Shown here: positions 38,101 to 44,100 of the stretch, in pieces
Numbering within the stretch: the stretch's first letter is position 1
Layout: every line of letters begins with the position of its first letter
Assembly (NCBI RefSeq): GCF_037392515.1
Contig: NC_090285.1
Location: 4,529,501 to 4,593,500, forward strand
Reading direction: 5' to 3'
DNA length: 64,000 nt
DNA from: Haliotis asinina
Lineage: Eukaryota; Mollusca; Gastropoda; Lepetellida; Haliotidae
Notes under the pieces: generated by a model
Seen by the model: only the letters and a program-made list of their open reading frames with translations
Told to the model about the DNA's origin: nothing
Databases searched by the model: none
Position numbers and translations under genes: made by a program

Positions 38101-41100
38101 TCGTTCGTTAATAGGAAAACAGAACGTTTATTTAAACCTGGAGTTGAATTGTTTGTCTGTGACTTTTGTGTTGCGCAGGCTTTCCTGTGGGTTGCGCACG
38201 TGTTGCTTCCCCATGGCGGGAAGTTGACGCCCTTGCGTGTTGAAATATTGCGTTTAGTACCAATTAGTTCATGTCGTGGGTATCCATGTAGTTTTCAATG
38301 TTTTTAATGTGTTAATTATGTGCTGCTGTTTTGGCGGTCAGCTTATGCTTGGCATATTGGCTTTCAGGCTTTTACGATGTGTTCCACTTGTGGTACAAAC
38401 ATCCCTCCACAAGACAAGCATGACAAATGTCTGTGGGGCGGATCGCCGGGCTCTGCTCGCTCAGCTAGCCTGGAGATGTCTGTCGATCCGGAGCCTTTGG
38501 CTTCAGGTCCGGACGCCTCGGCTACCCCGGAGAGGGAGGGTTCGCCCCTAGTCCCTCTCTGGGTCTTGGCGCAGGGTAAATTGAGGATTCCGGGGTTTCC
38601 GGTCTCTGCCCCACCCCTCCCCATGAGAGTGGAGGACTCGGTTTCATCTGAACTTCTTCTTGCATCTCGGGACCAGGGTTTGGATGGTATTTCGGTGACT
38701 TGGGTGGAAGGTGCCTTCGGCTCTTCCTTCCCCGCTGTGGTTCGTTCAATCATCCACTGGGTCTGGGTGTGGATCCTCCTTTAGAGAGGATTCCGGCTCG
38801 GCCTTGGGATCGGAGATCAAGGCTATGGACGTTGGGGAGGTTTAGAAGTCCGAGGGAGCTTTCCACTTTTCCTCAGCCTTGAAGAGGTGCGTCAACATAT
38901 CGCACAGGCTATTCGCCAGGCAGCAGTCCTGACTAGCCGTCTGGTCTCGGCTGAGTTCTGCCTGCCGGACGTGGCGTTTGCCCCTAGGCAACCCACGCAG
39001 ACACAGCTCTGCATTCTCCCTTCCTGGCTGCGGGATGTGATGGATCCCCTCCTTGCTGGTACCTGCCAGTGCTTTGATTTACCAGAGCTGGTTTGGCGCT
39101 ACCAGCTGGGTGAGAATTGTCTTTTCCAGGTACCGCTTGTGGATGAGTGTGTGTTTACTTCAGTCGCCCTCGGGGGAGGCTTGGCTTCCTCGGGTGCAGC
39201 TCTGGCTGCCAAACAACAGCGTTTAGTTCCGCCTTTTGCCCAGTCGGGTGCCCCTCTGCGGCAGGCATACCGGACCTATGAGGAGATCTATCGAAATGCC
39301 ATGCAGCAGGTTTTAAAAAAGTAATTTAGGTAGCCAATAATGAGCAATCAGTCAATGCATTGGCGGTTAATCCTTTGAAAGAAGGGTGTTGTTTTTACAT
39401 AGACACAGACACGACAGAGTGTGTTCAGTATAGATTAGTAAATGTACATACATAATCACTACTTTTGACAAATCCCCCATTCAAATCCGCATAGAAGTAA
39501 TTAATCAATCAGTGTGTTATCGGTTAATCCTTTGATCGATCCAGACACAAGAAATTCCAAATGGAGACCCTTTTGGGGTAATCTAAGTGGCGTCACCTCT
39601 AATTATACCTGTAATAAATTCATTTACTGAGCATCAAGTGAAAGATGACAAATAATGTGTAGGTTTATAACACCTAACATGGATTACAACCCAGCGACAC
39701 CACATGATTTTGACAGAATCGTCTATGAAAACAAGGGTTGTAACTTGGAAACTACGCAAAGCAGGAGACAAAACTAAATGATAGTAGATTGTGAGAACAT
39801 AGAGCTTTCATTTTTCACAACAGCTGTTGTGATTCAGGTTTGCACGAACCTGTAAATGAAATAGTTTAAGCCCTGAAATGTAGATGAATTCTGCATAGAC
39901 CCTCATAGCTATACCTACTATTACGTCACGGAGACACGTCACTCTGACTGGTTGAAATTTTGTTTGCGGCTGAGAATTGTGCACAGTTGTCAAAAAGGTC
40001 AATTGAAAGTAATTAAAGATCGTAATGAGCCGTTTTAATGACGGGCTGGAGCAGCCGCGGGTTTCTTGCCCCCACGCTCCTGTAGTGAGTTCTTCTTCTG
40101 TGACGCAGCCTACGTCTGAGTTTGCCGGCTCGCTTCAGCCACTTTTCAGGAGTAAGAAGAGTAGTTGTGCAAAAAATCCGCAATAGATCATGTAACCACG
40201 GCGAGGGAACAGGCAGGATTTTACTCCACATGCTTCCTCGTTCCAAAGAAGGATGGTGGGTTCCGTCCTATTTTCAACCTCAAGGAGTTGAACTGGTTGA
40301 TAGAAGTTCAATCCTTCCAGATGGAGACACTTCGCTCGGCATCTCCGCAGCCCCAAAGGTGTTCACCAAACTCATGATAGTGCTGGCTACTCTAGCCAGC
40401 TCGCAAGGAAGGCGTTGTCACCCTTACCTGGACGACTGGTTGCTCAGTTCGCTATCTCAACCAGCGAGTATAGATTCTACTTACGCAGTGATAGATACTC
40501 TAGATCGGCTCAACCTCAAGAAGTCCGACCTGGTACCCACCCAGGACTTGGTCTTTCTGAGGGCGAGGCTCACAACACATCAGGGTCTTTGTCACCCGAC
40601 TGGGTCAGGAGAGTACGGGAGATTGTGTCTTCCTTCCTCTCGCAGCCGCGGGCACCTGCACGAACTTGGCTTCGTCTCTTGGGTCACAAGGCGGAGACCG
40701 TCTCTGTAGTATGGCGGGCGCGGTTGCGGATGCGCCCCATACAGCAAGCTTTGGCGAGTCTGTGGGCCCTCTCAGAGGACCTGGAGAAGTGTCTCACAGT
40801 TCCCGGGTGGTTGTCTCCTCACTTTCAGTGGTGGACCGATGTCGGGAATCTCTCCAAGGGGGTCCATGTTAACAGCTGAATGGAAATAGCCGATAGACAT
40901 GGATCGCCGGATTCAAGCATTACCAGCTTGATACGCACTCACATGAGAGAGTGCACTCTGGCCGTACTGTTCATTCCAGTGGACAGTGTCATGCCACCGT
41001 GGCCGAGTGAGTCTTGGTTGATTGTCAGTTGACGCTGCTGGTTACTGCGTATAAGTGCATGTCTCCACTGTTGACGTATCCCACGACTGAGATCTTTTGC

Positions 41101-44100
41101 ACTTTTTACAGTGCTATTTATATCATGCTTAGCTCTGAGGTTGGTTCTCTCCCATATTGCCTCTCACGGAAGCTAATCAGGAGTTCACAGGTGACTTTTT
41201 TGCATAAGTTAATTTTCGTAATTACTATCGCTATAATTACGTATTGTACCAGAATTCCCTCCTCCCTAGCCTTTGGTCTTTGGGAGTCTGAGTTTATGCA
41301 TATATGTACCCCAAGGACGATCTCTATGAAAAAGAATTAGACAAACCTGTAGAGGTTTCCAATTCTTTGAAAAGAACAGTCCTTGGGGTTGGGCCACCCA
41401 CCTCCCTGCAATTCTGTTCACTGATTTATTCAGCAGAAGGAATGATGATACGGGCTTGGATGCTTGCCTGGTTACCTGCGCATGCGTGGCAAAGGGGTGA
41501 CTCCATGTGGTGAGGGGCCGTATAATGAACAAACAAGACTTTTTCTTTATTGTACAATATTTTATTAAAACATTGATACAACTGTCACGTGACATTTTCC
41601 GGCAGCAGAAAATGCATATATGTACTCCAAGGACGATTCTCTTCAAAGAATTGGAAACCTCTACAGGTTTGTCTAATTCTTTTTCTTAGAGATCGTTCTT
41701 GGGGTACATATATGCATAAACTCAGACTCCCAAAGACCAAAGGCTAGGGAGGAGGGAATTCTGATACAATGATAGCGATAGTAATTACAAAAATTAACTT
41801 ATGCAAAAAAGTCACCTGTGAACTCCTGATTAGCTTCCGTGAGAGGCAATATGGGAGAAACCCAACGCAACATTTGGACATCGTCAGTCATCAACAACTG
41901 TTACAGTCACCTTGTGTGACGATTCCACAGCTGTAACAGGTCCATCGGATATAGAAGATGCATACGGCCATCAGCTGTATCATCTCAACACAGTTTAGAT
42001 GCACTGTGTGAAAACTCCCATTCACGAAGGTCTTCAATATCAGCTGTATTATTCACCATCAGCTGTATTATTCACCATCAGCTGTATTATTCACTATCAG
42101 CTGTATTATTCACCATCAGCTGTATTATTCACCATCAGCTGTATCATCTTTACGCAGTTAAGAGGATGCACTCTTCATCGACTCAACAAGGATTGTATCC
42201 CCAAGTCATCACAGACGGTCCCCACACGCAGGCCCCCCTGGAGGCATTAATGGAATGATGATCACTCCTGGGATGCATGCAAACTTGAAGACCATTGATG
42301 GAGTCTTATGCAGCTCTCCTGCAAGATGATCTACGATGACTTGACATCTTGACCTTCCCTTCAATTGTGCTGATATCTATAGTACCAGACAACTTATCTA
42401 TGATTTCCTATACTGCGACAAAGTATTAGCATCAAGGCATCCTGTCCTTCAACTCTACAACCAACACGGCAACTGCATTCAAATATTCAGCATTTGTTAC
42501 TTCCTACTTCGTCAGGACACTATGACTTGTGATAATGGTCGTCTTCACCGTTGGACACAGATCTTCATCCTTCACAGGAACATGTGCGCACAATTAAAGA
42601 CACCAATCGCCAGACGATGTTGCATTACATTATTACCCATTGTTTCAATAGACTGATACATAGACTGTGGCCACAGTGTGACTGGTGGACCAGGTGTCAT
42701 CAATAGGGGATACATACATGTATAAGTGTGACATACGCATGAAGGGCAATGCAGATCTGAAACTGTGCTTAGATACTATGATGGAGTAAGAATACTGAGG
42801 AGAAATAACAGATTTGGTACAGATAATGAGAAAGTTGGAAACAGAAAAGGTAAGGCTATATACAATGAAATGTACACACAGAAAATAAGATAACAAAATT
42901 TATATCGACTAAATTTGGATTTCAAATTTACTTATATTTGACATATTTACAATCCACGAACATCTTTGAATAGCACACATCACAAGAACAAAACTAGAAC
43001 ACGGTTACTTCATGTACTGATCGAGTTCTGACTCGTGAATCACACGGGTACGTCCTTCGGTCTGTTCGAGAATATATACACGTCCATCTCTTGTCCACTG
43101 AGAACCAACCCGCTGATCCTGGGGGAATTTCTACGACTGTGTTGCTCCAGTTCGTCCGTTTTCATCCTTAGCTCTGTCCTCAGTTATTCGATCGCGTTCA
43201 TAGGTACTTTGCGACTGGCATGAACGCTTGTTTGAATTTCTCCTGAAGTTGGGGTAACATCAACGCACTTGTCAACTTACTTGTCAGGACATCTTGAGAG
43301 GCCTCGTTGATGAACTTGAATAGGGTCGATGGGTAAATCAAATACAATATTTGCCAATCACTACCTATGGAGAACGTCACTGGCATTCACCAATTTGGGC
43401 CACTTGTCACAACAACTAACGGTTCCACAAAGGTGCTGAGTTTCACTCACTTCTTTTTTATCAAGAGTGATGATGACCCTGTACTTGTAAAGGAGTTACT
43501 TGTACATGAAGAAGGGTAGCAACTCTGTGATGAGGACATCATGAAGAAAGAGTATAGCTAGCTAGCTAGCTTGTAATGAAGATACTTGTATATGTGAAGG
43601 GTCGCAACTTGTCTTGATAGGAATCTTGACATACAGTTGCATGAGACACTAGCAAGATGCCAGCTGATCTATATATCATCACGTTTCAGTCAGCAATCGC
43701 TTCCCAAGAAAAGTTTGACTGGATGTGATTTCCCCCACCGTTTCATGAATGAATGTTGGAAGAACTGCACCGAATTATCACCATTAAAGTTTCCAAAGGG
43801 GTGGAAGTACTGGATGTACTTGTATGCCAGCCAACAGAATCTATCATGGTTTGATACAAGGCCTGTTGGATTCTATAAACAAATAAGCTTGAGTTAGGTT
43901 AAGGAACAATATGTTGTTTTCTGAATAAAATATCAATATACTTAAACTGACTCATGATGTCAAGCTGTCCCTACTACCCAACTCAGACATGTTGGATTCT
44001 CTGCAGTTCTGTCTGGCTTATAGAATTAAGGAGAGAGTGACAAACAGGGCTGGTCATGTGACTGATGTGGCGGGAAACGGGGAGGCTTTCTGTGGGTGAT

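Larger units (their letters stand above)
34794..38824 (+). repeat. Segment copy B of the near-identical pair (with Crypton)
   Basis: Copy B begins with ACTGGTCTATATGCCAT, takes a 2.73-kb Crypton insertion, and resumes with AAACAAGATAAATTGATTTA as in copy A. It then lacks A's 1.08-kb stretch and continues past A's end into the rest of the DIRS element. A real tandem duplication or two haplotypes joined in the assembly would both explain this. Confidence 0.88.

Noticed and set aside
43637-43897. 86-codon frame with Trp- and Cys-rich sequence in MORC3 intron 14
   Set aside because: No known domain and no splice support; it may be a transposon remnant but I could not assign it.
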